A stretch of 64,000 nucleotides of DNA from Clostridiales bacterium (GCA_902363045.1 CABIYX010000006.1:52647-116646); one strand, 5' to 3'. Shown: positions 32,792 through 41,062, counted from the first letter of the stretch. Made by a program: numbers and translations. Notes: generated by a model from the letters alone, not told the origin.

Positions 32792-34270
32792 TCACAATAT
32801 GATGCAGATCAGGCCGCCGGAGCCCTCATTGATGATCCGCTGGAGGGTCTCCCTCAGCTTCTCCCGGGCGTCCTCCGGCATCCGCTTGACCTTGGCGTTC
32901 AGATCCTCGCCCACCAGTTCGTGGAAGGATTTCCCAAAGATGTTGGACTGCCAGATCTTGGCTGTATCCCCCTCGAACTCCTGGAGCAGATAGTGGATCA
33001 TCTCCTCGCTCTGCTTCTCGCTGCCCACGATGGGGGACACCTCTGTCTCAATGTCCGCCCGGATCATGTGGATGGAGGGGGCGCTTGCCTTCAGCCGCAC
33101 GCCGTACCGCCCGCCCTGGCGGACAATCTCCGGCTCCTCCAGCACCAGGGAGTCAATGGAGGGCACCACGATGCCGTATCCGGTCTCCTCCACCTCCTTC
33201 AGGGCGTCGGCCACCTTGTCATACTCCGCCTTCACCTGGGCCAGCTGGGTGAGCAGGGCCATCAGGTCCCCGTCGTCCCCGATCTGGAACCCCGACTGCT
33301 GGGACAGCGTATCATAGAATAAGGCCCGGGGAAGCTCCAGCACAGCGGCGGCCAGACCGGTGCCCAGGTCGATGTTGGTCACCCGGGCCTGGCTGACCTG
33401 CTCGTACTCCCGCATGGCCCCGATGGCCCAGTCCACGTCCCGGATGCGGTGGAGCTGCTCCGCCCCCTGCCGGATCGCCCCGTACAGGGCGGCCTTGATG
33501 GGGTGCTCCTGGGGCAGGGCGTCCACCCAGGGGGGGAGGAACAGGTCCAGCTCCTTCAGGGGGAATTCATACAGCACCTGCTTGAGCAGGCCGCTGATGT
33601 CCTCCTCGCCCAGCTCCAGGCAGTTGGCCGCCACACAGGCCACCTGGTGCCGCTGGGCGATGTCCGCCCGGATGGCCCGGGCACGCTCAGAGTCAGGATA
33701 GGCGGAGTTGAGCACCACCAGGAAGGGCTTTCCTAGCTCCTTCAGCTCGGCGATCACCCGCTCCTCCGCCTCCAGATAATCCTCCCGGGGAATATCCGTG
33801 ATGGTGCCATCGGTGGTGATGACCACCCCGATGGTGGCGTGCTCGGCGATCACCTTGCGGGTGCCGATCTCCGCCGCCTCGGACATGGGGATCTCCCGGT
33901 CGAACCAGGGGGTGGTCACCATCCGCTGCTCCTCGCCCTCCAGCTGGCCCACCGCGCCGTCCACCATATAGCCCACGCAGTCGATGAGCCGCACCTGGAA
34001 GGCCGCGCCGCCGTCCATGGAGATGGAGACCGCCTCCTCCGGAACGAACTTGGGCTCCGCCGTCATAATGGTGCGGCCAGAGCCGCTCTGAGGCAGCTCG
34101 TCCCGGGCACGCTCCCGGCGGTAGACGTTTTCGATGTTGGGGATGACCAGGGTCTCCATGAAGCGCTTGATAAAGGTGGATTTTCCGGTGCGCACCGGCC
34201 CCACCACCCCGATGTAGATGTCGCCCTCGGTCCGAAGCGCGATCTCCTCGTAGATTTTGCGATCTTCCAC
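32792..34270 (-). CDS. spoIVA: Stage IV sporulation protein A, coat basement-layer ATPase
   Basis: SpoIVA hydrolyses ATP to polymerise over the forespore surface and forms the platform for the spore coat. The 492-residue length equals the Bacillus protein. The GTG start follows AAGGAGGAATTCAA, and Walker A (IGVVGPVRTGKSTFIKRFME) puts the catalytic Lys at position 30. Other family blocks are RLIDCVGYMVDGAVG, TTDGTITDIPREDY, and the C-terminal SNIFGKSFHELV with NEGSGGLICIIL. A SigE-like promoter lies about 40 bases upstream. The next two genes upstream encode its known partners, SipL and SpoVM. Confidence 0.96.
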   Translation of the reverse strand: MEDRKIYEEIALRTEGDIYIGVVGPVRTGKSTFIKRFMETLVIPNIENVYRRERARDELPQSGSGRTIMTAEPKFVPEEAVSISMDGGAAFQVRLIDCVGYMVDGAVGQLEGEEQRMVTTPWFDREIPMSEAAEIGTRKVIAEHATIGVVITTDGTITDIPREDYLEAEERVIAELKELGKPFLVVLNSAYPDSERARAIRADIAQRHQVACVAANCLELGEEDISGLLKQVLYEFPLKELDLFLPPWVDALPQEHPIKAALYGAIRQGAEQLHRIRDVDWAIGAMREYEQVSQARVTNIDLGTGLAAAVLELPRALFYDTLSQQSGFQIGDDGDLMALLTQLAQVKAEYDKVADALKEVEETGYGIVVPSIDSLVLEEPEIVRQGGRYGVRLKASAPSIHMIRADIETEVSPIVGSEKQSEEMIHYLLQEFEGDTAKIWQSNIFGKSFHELVGEDLNAKVKRMPEDAREKLRETLQRIINEGSGGLICIIL

Positions 34271-34311
34271 TTGAATTCCTCCTTCGGCCCGCGAGCCGGT
34301 CATTTCCCTAC

Positions 34312-34340
34312 ACTATATGGGGATAAGCTGTGAGATATGA
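34312..34340 (-). promoter_or_regulatory. SigE-like promoter of spoIVA
   Basis: On the minus strand TCATAT, 15 bases, CATATAGTG. The -10 box is identical to that of sipL, with the same spacing. Confidence 0.65.
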
Positions 34341-34408
34341 CGGCTCCCCGCCGCCTCCCAGAAGGAAAAACGCCCCGGCCGCGCAGGCGGCCGGGGCGGA
34401 ACAGCGCG

Positions 34409-35935
34409 TCAGCGCGCGCTGGGGATCAAGAGCATCTGTCCCAGGGGCAGCTGTCCCTCCTCCAGGCCGTTGGCCTGGACGATCTGCTCCGTGGTGGTGC
34501 CGTAGGCCTTGGCCAGCTCCCACAGGCCCTCCCCGGGGGAGGCCAGCCGGAGCACCACCGAGGGCTGATCCCCCTCGCCCCGGGTCCGGGGCTCTCCCAG
34601 GACGGCCCCGCACACCGCCGTGGTGTGCCGCTCCCGAAGGATGAGGAACTGGAAGTCCACCGCGAAGCGCACCTCGATCCCACCAGCGGAGGGGGCGGCG
34701 AACACCTCCCCGGAGCAGGCCGCCCGGCAGCAGCACCGTGCCCCCTCCGGGGCGTCCAGGCGGCAGGAGACGGTCAGGGGCCGCTGGAGGGCCTGGAGGG
34801 CGTCGTTCTCGTCCAGGTAGAGGACGGTGACCCGGGCCTCGCCCTCCAGCACCAGCTGGTCCCCCTCGCGGCTCCTCCGGATCTCGCCCAGAGACACCCA
34901 GCTGTCCGTCACGCTGCGGGGCAGGGCACCCGTCTCCATCAGCTCCCGCACGTTCTGGGTGCGGGAGGACTGCTCCACCAGCTGCCACAGGACCTGCTCC
35001 TCCCGCTCCACCTGGGTCTGGAGGGCGGTGCTGTACAGGTCCTGGAGGAGAGTGACCGGACGGCGGCTCCACACCTGGGCCTGAGCCAGCAGGTCCAGCA
35101 CCACCTCCACGGTCCGGCCGTCCTCTCCGGCGGGCTGGCAGCTCAGCTGGGTCAGCTCCACCGCCATGCGGCACTCGCCTCCCTCGCCCAGCCCCGGGAC
35201 CTCCATGATCTGGGAGAAGGGGAGGTTCTCCCGACAGGCGTTCAGCCCGCCGCCGGCCTCCTGCACCAGCAGCTGGAGCTCCACCGCCCCCTTGAAGATC
35301 AGCTTGCTGCCGATGAGGCGGCTCTCCCCGCACAGGGGCACGGCCCGGCAGGCGGCCAGCTGCACCGGCTCCCCCTGTCCCACGTTCAGCCGGACCTGCT
35401 CTGAAAATGTAAAGGGTTTTTCCTGCACAGCCTCCAGCTGATAGCTCTCCTGCTCCGTCATCCGCTGCTGCACCCCGTGCGACTCAGGGTCCAGCACCCC
35501 CTGGCAGCACACCCGCTCCCTGGGCTGGAGGGCGGTCACATCCACCGCCAGGTCGGCCCGGAGCAGCACCTTGCGGGGGTTGAGGGCACGGGCCTCCGCC
35601 CCCCGGAGCCGGACGCAGGCCTGGACCTGGCCCTGCTCCGTCAGCCCCGGAGCCTCCAGCTGGACGGAGAAGGGCAGGGCTGCCTCCATGCGGCGCAGCC
35701 CGCCCCCCTCCTCCGGCTGGTAGAGGAGGACGGCCCGGACGCTTCCGCTCACCGCCGCCGTCCCCTCCCGGGCCTGCTTCCCATTCAGCGCCGCCTGTCC
35801 GCACACCGCCACGATGCGGAGGATGTCCGGGCAGGCGTCGGGCACGATGGTCTCCAGGGTCTCCTCCTGACAGAGCGTCCCGTCCGCCACGATCTCCCAG
35901 CAGTGGATCACATCCCGATCAAATTCCAATTCCAT
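34409..35935 (-). CDS. sipL: SPOCS (DUF3794) and LysM protein, SipL-like SpoIVA partner
   Basis: In Clostridioides difficile SipL binds SpoIVA through its LysM domain and is needed to localise the coat. The 508-residue protein has repeated DUF3794/SPOCS segments (TLCQEETLETIVPDACPDIL near residue 20, ESYQLEAVQEKPFTFSEQV near 165, and a third near 330). A C-terminal LysM covers about 460-508 (GEGLWELAKAYGTTTEQIVQ, ending LPLGQMLLIP). The ATG follows GAGAGG. Adjacency to spoIVA supports the SipL assignment over a generic DUF3794 protein. A SigE-like promoter lies 70 bases upstream, and spoVM is the next gene. Confidence 0.9.
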   Translation of the reverse strand: MELEFDRDVIHCWEIVADGTLCQEETLETIVPDACPDILRIVAVCGQAALNGKQAREGTAAVSGSVRAVLLYQPEEGGGLRRMEAALPFSVQLEAPGLTEQGQVQACVRLRGAEARALNPRKVLLRADLAVDVTALQPRERVCCQGVLDPESHGVQQRMTEQESYQLEAVQEKPFTFSEQVRLNVGQGEPVQLAACRAVPLCGESRLIGSKLIFKGAVELQLLVQEAGGGLNACRENLPFSQIMEVPGLGEGGECRMAVELTQLSCQPAGEDGRTVEVVLDLLAQAQVWSRRPVTLLQDLYSTALQTQVEREEQVLWQLVEQSSRTQNVRELMETGALPRSVTDSWVSLGEIRRSREGDQLVLEGEARVTVLYLDENDALQALQRPLTVSCRLDAPEGARCCCRAACSGEVFAAPSAGGIEVRFAVDFQFLILRERHTTAVCGAVLGEPRTRGEGDQPSVVLRLASPGEGLWELAKAYGTTTEQIVQANGLEEGQLPLGQMLLIPSAR

Positions 35936-36002
35936 GTGCAGTTCCTCTCCCTTTCCCATAGGATGGGCCTCCGGTCACCGGGGCCCGGGCCTTCTTTGGG
36001 AC

Positions 36003-36030
36003 ACTATATGTCCGGGAGCGGGAGAATATG
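36003..36030 (-). promoter_or_regulatory. SigE-like promoter of sipL
   Basis: On the minus strand CATATTC begins the -35 region; CATATAGTG follows with 15 bases between CATAT and CATAT. Same design as the spoIVA promoter. Confidence 0.65.
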
Positions 36031-36040
36031 TCCACCTGTC

Positions 36041-36115
36041 TCAGCCCTTCAGACCGAACAGCCTGCGCAGCAGCCCGCGCAGGCATTTGGGCGAGCGTAC
36101 CACCACGATACCCAT
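36041..36115 (-). CDS. spoVM: SpoVM-like 24-residue sporulation peptide
   Basis: SpoVM is an amphipathic helix that recognises the convex forespore membrane and anchors SpoIVA. This 24-codon ORF starts MGIVVVRSPKCLRGLL and ends RRLFGLKG. The pattern matches the family: a hydrophobic start, a basic residue and Pro near position 9, then an amphipathic basic helix with L-R-x-L-L-R-x-L-F-G. The ATG is seven bases after GGGAGGGAGGG. It lies immediately upstream of sipL and spoIVA on the same strand, behind a SigE-like promoter. Automated callers often miss it because of its size. No membrane-spanning segment or signal is expected or seen. Confidence 0.87.
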   Translation of the reverse strand: MGIVVVRSPKCLRGLLRRLFGLKG

Positions 36116-36148
36116 TCCGCGACCCTCCCTCCCAACAGATCATAGTCC

Positions 36149-36176
36149 AGTATATGGCCCGGCAGAACCAAATGAC
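36149..36176 (-). promoter_or_regulatory. SigE-like promoter of spoVM
   Basis: On the minus strand GTCATTT, 13 bases, CATATACTG. It is about 35 bases before spoVM. The spacing is shorter than for sipL and spoIVA, so the call is less secure. Confidence 0.5.
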
Positions 36177-36247
36177 ACCGCCCGGACAGGCGGCCGCGGG
36201 GTCGGAGGGAAATTTTCTGCCGGGGCCGGAGCGGCCGCTATCCCACG

Positions 36248-36276
36248 TTGCATTTTTCCCACCGGTCCGGTATAAT
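36248..36276 (+). promoter_or_regulatory. Promoter of the cobalamin gene cluster
   Basis: TTGCAT, 17 bases, perfect TATAAT, 35 bases before cbiA. The short leader leaves no room for a cobalamin riboswitch, and no B12 box is visible. Confidence 0.7.
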
Positions 36277-36310
36277 ATAAGTTGTTTGTTTGGAAAGGAG
36301 GAGGACAGCC

Positions 36311-37690
36311 ATGGAGGAGAGGCTGGACCTGCCCCGCCTGCTGGTGGCCGCTCCGGCCAGCGGCAGCGGCAAGACCACCGTGACCTGCGCCCTGCTCCGG
36401 GCCTTTCAGCGCCGGGGGCTGGACCCCTGCGCCTTCAAGTGCGGGCCGGACTATATCGACCCCATGTTCCACCGGGAGGTGCTGGGCCTGCCCAGCCGGA
36501 ACCTGGACCTGTTTTTCAGCGGGGAGGACCAGGCCCGCGCCCTGCTGTCCTCCGCCGGGCGTGGCCACGGCGTGGCGGTGCTGGAGGGGGTCATGGGCTG
36601 TTACGACGGCGTGGGGGGCACGGAGCGGGCCAGCAGCTGGAACCTGGCCCGGGCCACCGGGACCCCCATCCTGCTGGTGGTGCGCCCCCAAGGGGCGGCC
36701 CTCACTCTGGCGGCCATGGTGCGGGGGCTGGCCCGGTTCCGCAGTCCCGGTATGATCGGCGGGCTTCTTCTCAATGGCTGCTCCCGGGGGCTGGCGGAAC
36801 TGCTCACGCCCATGCTCCAAAGGGAGACGGGCCTTCCGGTGCTGGGCTGGCTGCCCCAGCTGCCCGACTGCGCCATCGCAAGCCGGCACCTGGGCCTGCT
36901 CACGCCGGGGGAGGTCCAGGGGCTGGCAGACAAGGTGGACCGGCTGGCCAGCCAGCTGGAGGAGACGGTGGATCTGGAGGGCGTCCTGGCCCTGGCCCGG
37001 TCCGCCGCCCCTCTGCCGGCGGAGCCCTCCGCCGTCCAGCCGGAGCCGGAGGGCCCCGTGGTGGCGGTGGCCCGGGACCGGGCCTTCTGCTTCTACTATG
37101 AGGAGAACCTGGAGCTGCTGCGGCGGAACGGCCTGCGTCTGGCGGAGTTCAGCCCCCTGGAGGACCGGGCGCTGCCCGCCGGGGCCTGCGGATTGTACCT
37201 GGGCGGGGGCTACCCGGAGCTGTGGGCGGAACGCCTCAGCCAAAATACTCCGATGCGCCGGACGGTCCGGGAGGCCATCCGGGGCGGGATGCCCACCCTG
37301 GCGGAGTGCGGCGGCTTCCTCTACCTCCAGCGCAGCCTGGAGGACCCGGAGGGCCATGCGTGGCCCATGGCGGGCGTCCTGGCGGGGGAGGGGATACGCG
37401 GCCGGGGGCGGCAGCCCTTTGGCTACCTCACCCTGCGCCCGGAGGGGGACGCCCCCTATCTGGCCCCCGGGGAGGAGATCGCCGGACATGAGTTTCACCG
37501 CTGGGCCTCCACCCAGCCGGGGGATGCCTGCCGGGCTGTCCGGCCTTCCGGCGGCGATCCAAGGCCCTGCATGACCTGTGAAGGGAAACTGCTTGCCGGA
37601 TTTCCTCACCTCTATTTCCCCTCAAATCCCCGCTTCGCGGCCCGCTTTGCCGCCGCCTGCGTCCAATATCAGAAGGAGACTGCGCCATGA
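36311..37690 (+). CDS. cbiA: Cobyrinate a,c-diamide synthase
   Basis: CbiA amidates the a and c side chains of cobyrinic acid using glutamine and ATP. The 459-residue protein has the dethiobiotin-synthetase-like P-loop LLVAAPASGSGKTTVTCALL, then KCGPDYIDPMFH and EGVMGCYDGVG. The class I glutamine amidotransferase domain has GLYLGGGYPELWAE, catalytic Cys in PTLAECGGFLYLQ and His in AGHEFHRW. The ATG follows AAAGGAGG. It overlaps cobT by four bases. Its presence implies corrin-ring synthesis or salvage of cobyrinate, but no ring-building cbi genes are in the window. Confidence 0.95.
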   Translation: MEERLDLPRLLVAAPASGSGKTTVTCALLRAFQRRGLDPCAFKCGPDYIDPMFHREVLGLPSRNLDLFFSGEDQARALLSSAGRGHGVAVLEGVMGCYDGVGGTERASSWNLARATGTPILLVVRPQGAALTLAAMVRGLARFRSPGMIGGLLLNGCSRGLAELLTPMLQRETGLPVLGWLPQLPDCAIASRHLGLLTPGEVQGLADKVDRLASQLEETVDLEGVLALARSAAPLPAEPSAVQPEPEGPVVAVARDRAFCFYYEENLELLRRNGLRLAEFSPLEDRALPAGACGLYLGGGYPELWAERLSQNTPMRRTVREAIRGGMPTLAECGGFLYLQRSLEDPEGHAWPMAGVLAGEGIRGRGRQPFGYLTLRPEGDAPYLAPGEEIAGHEFHRWASTQPGDACRAVRPSGGDPRPCMTCEGKLLAGFPHLYFPSNPRFAARFAAACVQYQKETAP

Positions 37691-38781
37691 GAGACACGTT
37701 CATCCAAGCCCGCCTGGACGGGATCACGCCCCCGGACCGGGAAGCCATGGAGGCGGCCCGGATGCACTGGGACGCCATCGCCAAGCCCCTCCACGGCCTG
37801 GGCCGTCTGGAGGACATGGTGGTCCGGATCGCCGGAGCGGCCGGGACGCCGGAGGTCCGCCTGGACCGGAAGGGGGTGGCGGTGTTCTGCGCCGACAACG
37901 GGGTGGTGGCCGAGGGGGTGACCCAGACCGGCCAGGAGGTCACCCTGGCGGTGGCCCGGAGCATGGCCGCCGGGCAGTCCTCCGTCTGCCGCATGGCCCG
38001 GGTGGCCGGGGCGGAGGTCCTCCCGGTGGACGTGGGGATGCTGGCCCATGAGGCGATCCCCGGCCTGCGGGCCCGGGTGGTCATGGAGGGGGGCACCCGG
38101 AACATGACGAAGGGGCCCGCCATGGACCGCGCCGCCGGAGAGGCCGCCCTGCGGGCGGGGATGGAGACGGCGGAGGAGCTGGCGGACCGTGGGATGCAGC
38201 TGCTGGCCGCGGGAGAGATGGGCATCGGCAACACCACCACCACGGCGGCGGTGGCCGCCGCCCTTCTGGGGCGCTCCCCGGAGGAGACGGTGGGCCGCGG
38301 GGCCGGACTGTCCGACGGGGGCCTGGTCCGCAAGCGCCGCGCGGTGGCCGCCGCCCTGGCGGTCAACCAGCCGGACCCGGCGGACCCCATGGATGTCCTC
38401 TGTAAGGTGGGAGGACTTGACGTCGCCGCTATGACAGGCTTTTATCTGGGCTGTGCCTTCCGGAAGCTGCCGGTGCTGCTGGACGGAGCCATCTCCTGTG
38501 CCGCCGCCCTGTGTGCGGTGCGGCTGTGCCCCTGGGCGGAGAAGAGCCTGCTGGCCAGCCACCGTCCGGCGGAGCCCTGCGGCCAGCTGCTGCTGGAGGC
38601 TCTGGGGCTGGAGCCGGTGCTGGACGCTGGGCTGCGCCTGGGGGAGGGCACCGGGGCGGCGGCGGCCATGCCTCTGCTGGACATGGCCCTGTCGGTGTAT
38701 GGAGAGATGCACACCTTTGGCGGACTAGGCATCCCGGCCTACCGCGCCGATGGCCGGAGCCCGGAGGAGGGGGAGCTGTGA
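37687..38781 (+). CDS. cobT: Nicotinate-nucleotide--dimethylbenzimidazole phosphoribosyltransferase
   Basis: CobT makes alpha-ribazole phosphate, activating the lower ligand of cobalamin. The 364-residue protein contains LHGLGRLEDMVVRIAG, FCADNGVVAEGVTQTGQEVT, GEMGIGNTTTTAAVAAALLG and, at the end, LGEGTGAAAAMPLLDMAL with catalytic Glu in GLRLGEGTGA. It is coupled to cbiA (ATGA) and to cobU (GTGA). The base actually attached could be dimethylbenzimidazole or another benzimidazole or purine. Confidence 0.96.
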   Translation: MRDTFIQARLDGITPPDREAMEAARMHWDAIAKPLHGLGRLEDMVVRIAGAAGTPEVRLDRKGVAVFCADNGVVAEGVTQTGQEVTLAVARSMAAGQSSVCRMARVAGAEVLPVDVGMLAHEAIPGLRARVVMEGGTRNMTKGPAMDRAAGEAALRAGMETAEELADRGMQLLAAGEMGIGNTTTTAAVAAALLGRSPEETVGRGAGLSDGGLVRKRRAVAAALAVNQPDPADPMDVLCKVGGLDVAAMTGFYLGCAFRKLPVLLDGAISCAAALCAVRLCPWAEKSLLASHRPAEPCGQLLLEALGLEPVLDAGLRLGEGTGAAAAMPLLDMALSVYGEMHTFGGLGIPAYRADGRSPEEGEL

Positions 38782-39311
38782 CCGCCCTGGTGCTGGGGGG
38801 AGCGGCCAGCGGAAAGAGCGGCTGGGCCGAGGATCTGATCTGCTCCCTGCCCCGGACGGGCCCCCTGATCTATCTGGCCACCATGGAGCCCTGGGGCGGC
38901 GAGGCGGCGGAGCGCATCGGGCGTCACCGGGCCCTCCGGGCCGGAAAAAATTTTTCCTGTACGGTGGAGCGTCCCCGGGATCTGGCGGGATGGGCACCGC
39001 CGGCGGGGAGCGCCGTTTTGCTGGAGGATCTGGGCAACCTGGCGGCCAACGAGCTGTTTTCCGGGGAGAACCTCGACCCGGAGGGGGCGTACCGCCGTAT
39101 CCGGCGGGGGCTGGACGTTTTAAGAGAGGGCGCGGGGCATCTGGTGGTGGTCAGCGGCGACCTGTTCCGGGACGGGGTGGACTACCCGCCGGAGACCGGG
39201 GCCTATCTGGACCTGCTGGCCCGCCTCCACCGGGACCTGGCCGCCCGGGCGGACCGGGTGACCGAGCTGGTGTACGGCCTGCCCGTCCATTGGAAGGGGG
39301 GAGCGGTATGA
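38778..39311 (+). CDS. cobU: Adenosylcobinamide kinase / adenosylcobinamide-phosphate guanylyltransferase
   Basis: CobU phosphorylates adenosylcobinamide and then transfers GMP to it. The 177-residue protein begins at a GTG with the P-loop LVLGGAASGKSGWAEDLI. It continues with LIYLATMEPWGGEAAERIGR-type sequence including the His in GRHRALR (the guanylated residue region), then VLLEDLGNLAANELF and the terminal LARLHRDLAARADRVTELV. It overlaps cobT by GTGA and cobS by ATGA. A second, shorter CobU-like ORF lies two genes downstream. Confidence 0.92.
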   Translation: MTALVLGGAASGKSGWAEDLICSLPRTGPLIYLATMEPWGGEAAERIGRHRALRAGKNFSCTVERPRDLAGWAPPAGSAVLLEDLGNLAANELFSGENLDPEGAYRRIRRGLDVLREGAGHLVVVSGDLFRDGVDYPPETGAYLDLLARLHRDLAARADRVTELVYGLPVHWKGGAV

Positions 39312-40078
39312 ATGTTCTGCGGGCCACCGGCATGGCCTTCGCCCTGTACTCCCGGATCCCCATGCCTCCCCTGGACTGGGAGAGCGGGGCCAGGCGGTAC
39401 ACCCTGTACGCCTTCCCCCTGGTGGGGCTGGCGGTGGGGGGCGGACTGTTGCTGTGGACCTGGCTGGCCGGAGCCCTTGGGCTGGGGCAGCCGCTGTGGG
39501 CGGCGGGGATGACCGCCATCCCCCTGCTGATCACCGGAGGCATCCACCTGGACGGCTTCTGCGACGTGTGCGACGCCCTGGCCTCCCACCAGAGCCGGGA
39601 GCGGAAGCTGGAGATCATGGCCGACCCCCATGTGGGGGCCTTCGCGGTGCAGGGCTGCGGGCTGCTGCTTCTGCTCACCTTCGGCCTGTGGTGCCAGGCG
39701 GAGCGGACGGACGGGACGCTGTGGGCCGCCCTGCTCCTGGTCCCGGCGCTCAGCCGGGGGCTGTCCGCCTTCGCCGCCCTGACCCTGCCCAACGCCCGGG
39801 GCGGCGGCCTGCTGGCGGCGGTGACCGGGGCGGGCCGCCGGGGCCGCTGGCTCCCCCTGTGCGCCGCTCTGCTGTGCGCCGCCGGACTGGCGGCTCTGGA
39901 GCCCGGATACCTGTGGATTGGCGGGGCGGCCCTGCTGGCCCTGTGGTACTATGTGAAAACGGCGAAGCGGGAGTTCGGCGGGACCACCGGCGATCTGGCG
40001 GGCTGGTTTTTGCAGCTGTGCGAGCTGGCCTGTCTGGCGGGGCTGGTGCTGGCTCAGAGTTTGGAGGGAGTGCTGTGA
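39308..40078 (+). CDS. cobS: Adenosylcobinamide-GDP ribazoletransferase (cobalamin synthase)
   Basis: CobS is a membrane enzyme that joins adenosylcobinamide-GDP to alpha-ribazole (phosphate). The 256-residue protein has six to seven hydrophobic segments. The metal-binding family signature GGIHLDGFCDVCDAL falls near residue 78, followed by KLEIMADPHVGAFAVQGCG and the C-terminal KREFGGTTGDLAGW. The start at the ATG overlapping cobU is chosen over a long upstream extension lying inside cobU. It overlaps the next ORF by GTGA. Confidence 0.94.
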   Translation: MNVLRATGMAFALYSRIPMPPLDWESGARRYTLYAFPLVGLAVGGGLLLWTWLAGALGLGQPLWAAGMTAIPLLITGGIHLDGFCDVCDALASHQSRERKLEIMADPHVGAFAVQGCGLLLLLTFGLWCQAERTDGTLWAALLLVPALSRGLSAFAALTLPNARGGGLLAAVTGAGRRGRWLPLCAALLCAAGLAALEPGYLWIGGAALLALWYYVKTAKREFGGTTGDLAGWFLQLCELACLAGLVLAQSLEGVL

Positions 40079-40389
40079 TCCTTGTGACCGGCGGCCGCGG
40101 GGCCGGAAAGAGAAGCTTTGTCACGGACGTTTTGGGGTTTTCTCCGGAGCAGTTCGCTGAGGACGGCCCGGTGCTGTACGGCCTGGAGTCGATAGATCCT
40201 CTCCCGTCTCTGGAGACCCTGCTGGACCGGGAGGTGGTGGTCTGCCGGGAGGTGGGCTGCGGCGTGGTCCCAATGGACCGGGGGGACCGGGATTGGCGGG
40301 AGGCGGTGGGCCGCCTGTGCTGCGCCCTGGCCCGGGAGGCGGAGGCCGTCTACCGCCTCCAGTGCGGCCTGGCTATGCGCCTGAAGTGA
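40075..40389 (+). CDS. Short second CobU-like P-loop protein
   Basis: The 104-residue protein starts at GTG with ILVTGGRGAGKRSFVTDVLG, a P-loop like that of CobU. It ends VCREVGCGVVPMDRGDRDWR followed by a helix and LQCGLAMRLK, a pattern like the end of CobU (EVGxGIVP ... IPxxLK). The middle of CobU, including the guanylated histidine region, is absent. It could keep kinase activity, act as a partner of the longer CobU, or be a remnant under decay. Overlaps on the upstream side with cobS argue for co-translation. The first CobU lacks a clear EVGxGIVP motif, so the two may complement each other. Confidence 0.75.
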   Translation: MILVTGGRGAGKRSFVTDVLGFSPEQFAEDGPVLYGLESIDPLPSLETLLDREVVVCREVGCGVVPMDRGDRDWREAVGRLCCALAREAEAVYRLQCGLAMRLK

Positions 40390-40483
40390 CAGATGCTGTA
40401 AAGTGAAAATACTTGCTGAAATTTTCTCCTCAAAAGGAGCTTGGACCCTGAAGATCCAAGAGAAAGACAGGAGCGGAGACGCC

Positions 40484-41062
40484 ATGGAATTGCTTTTGCT
40501 CCGGCACAGTGTCACGCCGGGGAATTTGAAACGACAGTATATCGGCTCCACCGATCAGCCCCTTGCCCCGGAGGGGGAGGCGCTGGCCCGGAAGCGCCGG
40601 GGGGAGATGCCGGAGATCGGCGGGCTGTGGGTCTCGCCCATGCTCCGCTGCCGGCAGACGGCGGCGCTGCTGTTCCCTGGAGTGGAGCAGCGGCAGGTCC
40701 CCCAGCTGCGGGAGTGCGCCTTTGGGCGCTTTGAGGAAAAGACCTGGGAGGAGCTGAAGGACGACCCCCTGTACCGGGCCTGGATGGGGGGCGACTTGAC
40801 CATCACCTTCCCCGGGGGAGAGTCCATGCAGGGCTTTCTGGGGCGGAGCCGCCGGGGGATGGAGGCTGTGGTCCGGGAGGCGGAGGCCGCCGGAGTGGAC
40901 CGGGGGGCCGTAGTGGCCCACGGGGGCACCTGGCTGGCGGTGATGTCCGCCTTTGGCCGCCCGGAGCGGGAGCTCTACCGCTGGCAGCCGGAGAACTGCC
41001 GGGGCTGGCGGGTGGAGGTCCGGCGGGAGCCTCTGGAACTGCGGGTGCTGGAGGAGCTATGA
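40484..41062 (+). CDS. cobC: Alpha-ribazole phosphatase (histidine phosphatase family)
   Basis: It dephosphorylates alpha-ribazole 5'-phosphate or the cobalamin phosphate. The 192-residue protein has the catalytic RHG-type motif LLLRHSVTPGN, with Ser in place of Gly. GSTDQPLAPEGEALARK, SPMLRCRQTAALLFP and ECAFGRFEEKTWEEL follow, then the second histidine in VVAHGGTWLAV. The start at ATG 40484 follows CGGAG; the open frame upstream lacks a site. The context within the cobalamin cluster supports CobC over a generic phosphoglycerate mutase-like enzyme. It overlaps cbiB by ATGA. Confidence 0.88.
   Translation: MELLLLRHSVTPGNLKRQYIGSTDQPLAPEGEALARKRRGEMPEIGGLWVSPMLRCRQTAALLFPGVEQRQVPQLRECAFGRFEEKTWEELKDDPLYRAWMGGDLTITFPGGESMQGFLGRSRRGMEAVVREAEAAGVDRGAVVAHGGTWLAVMSAFGRPERELYRWQPENCRGWRVEVRREPLELRVLEEL

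Noticed and set aside
35919..36143. 74-codon minus-strand frame overlapping the spoVM region
   Set aside because: It reads through the spoVM gene, the sipL promoter and the start of sipL in a different frame and lacks family similarity. The 24-codon spoVM frame has the better site and matches a known peptide.
36117..36310. Possible cobalamin riboswitch before cbiA
   Set aside because: The promoter leaves a leader of only about 30 bases and no B12 box is visible.
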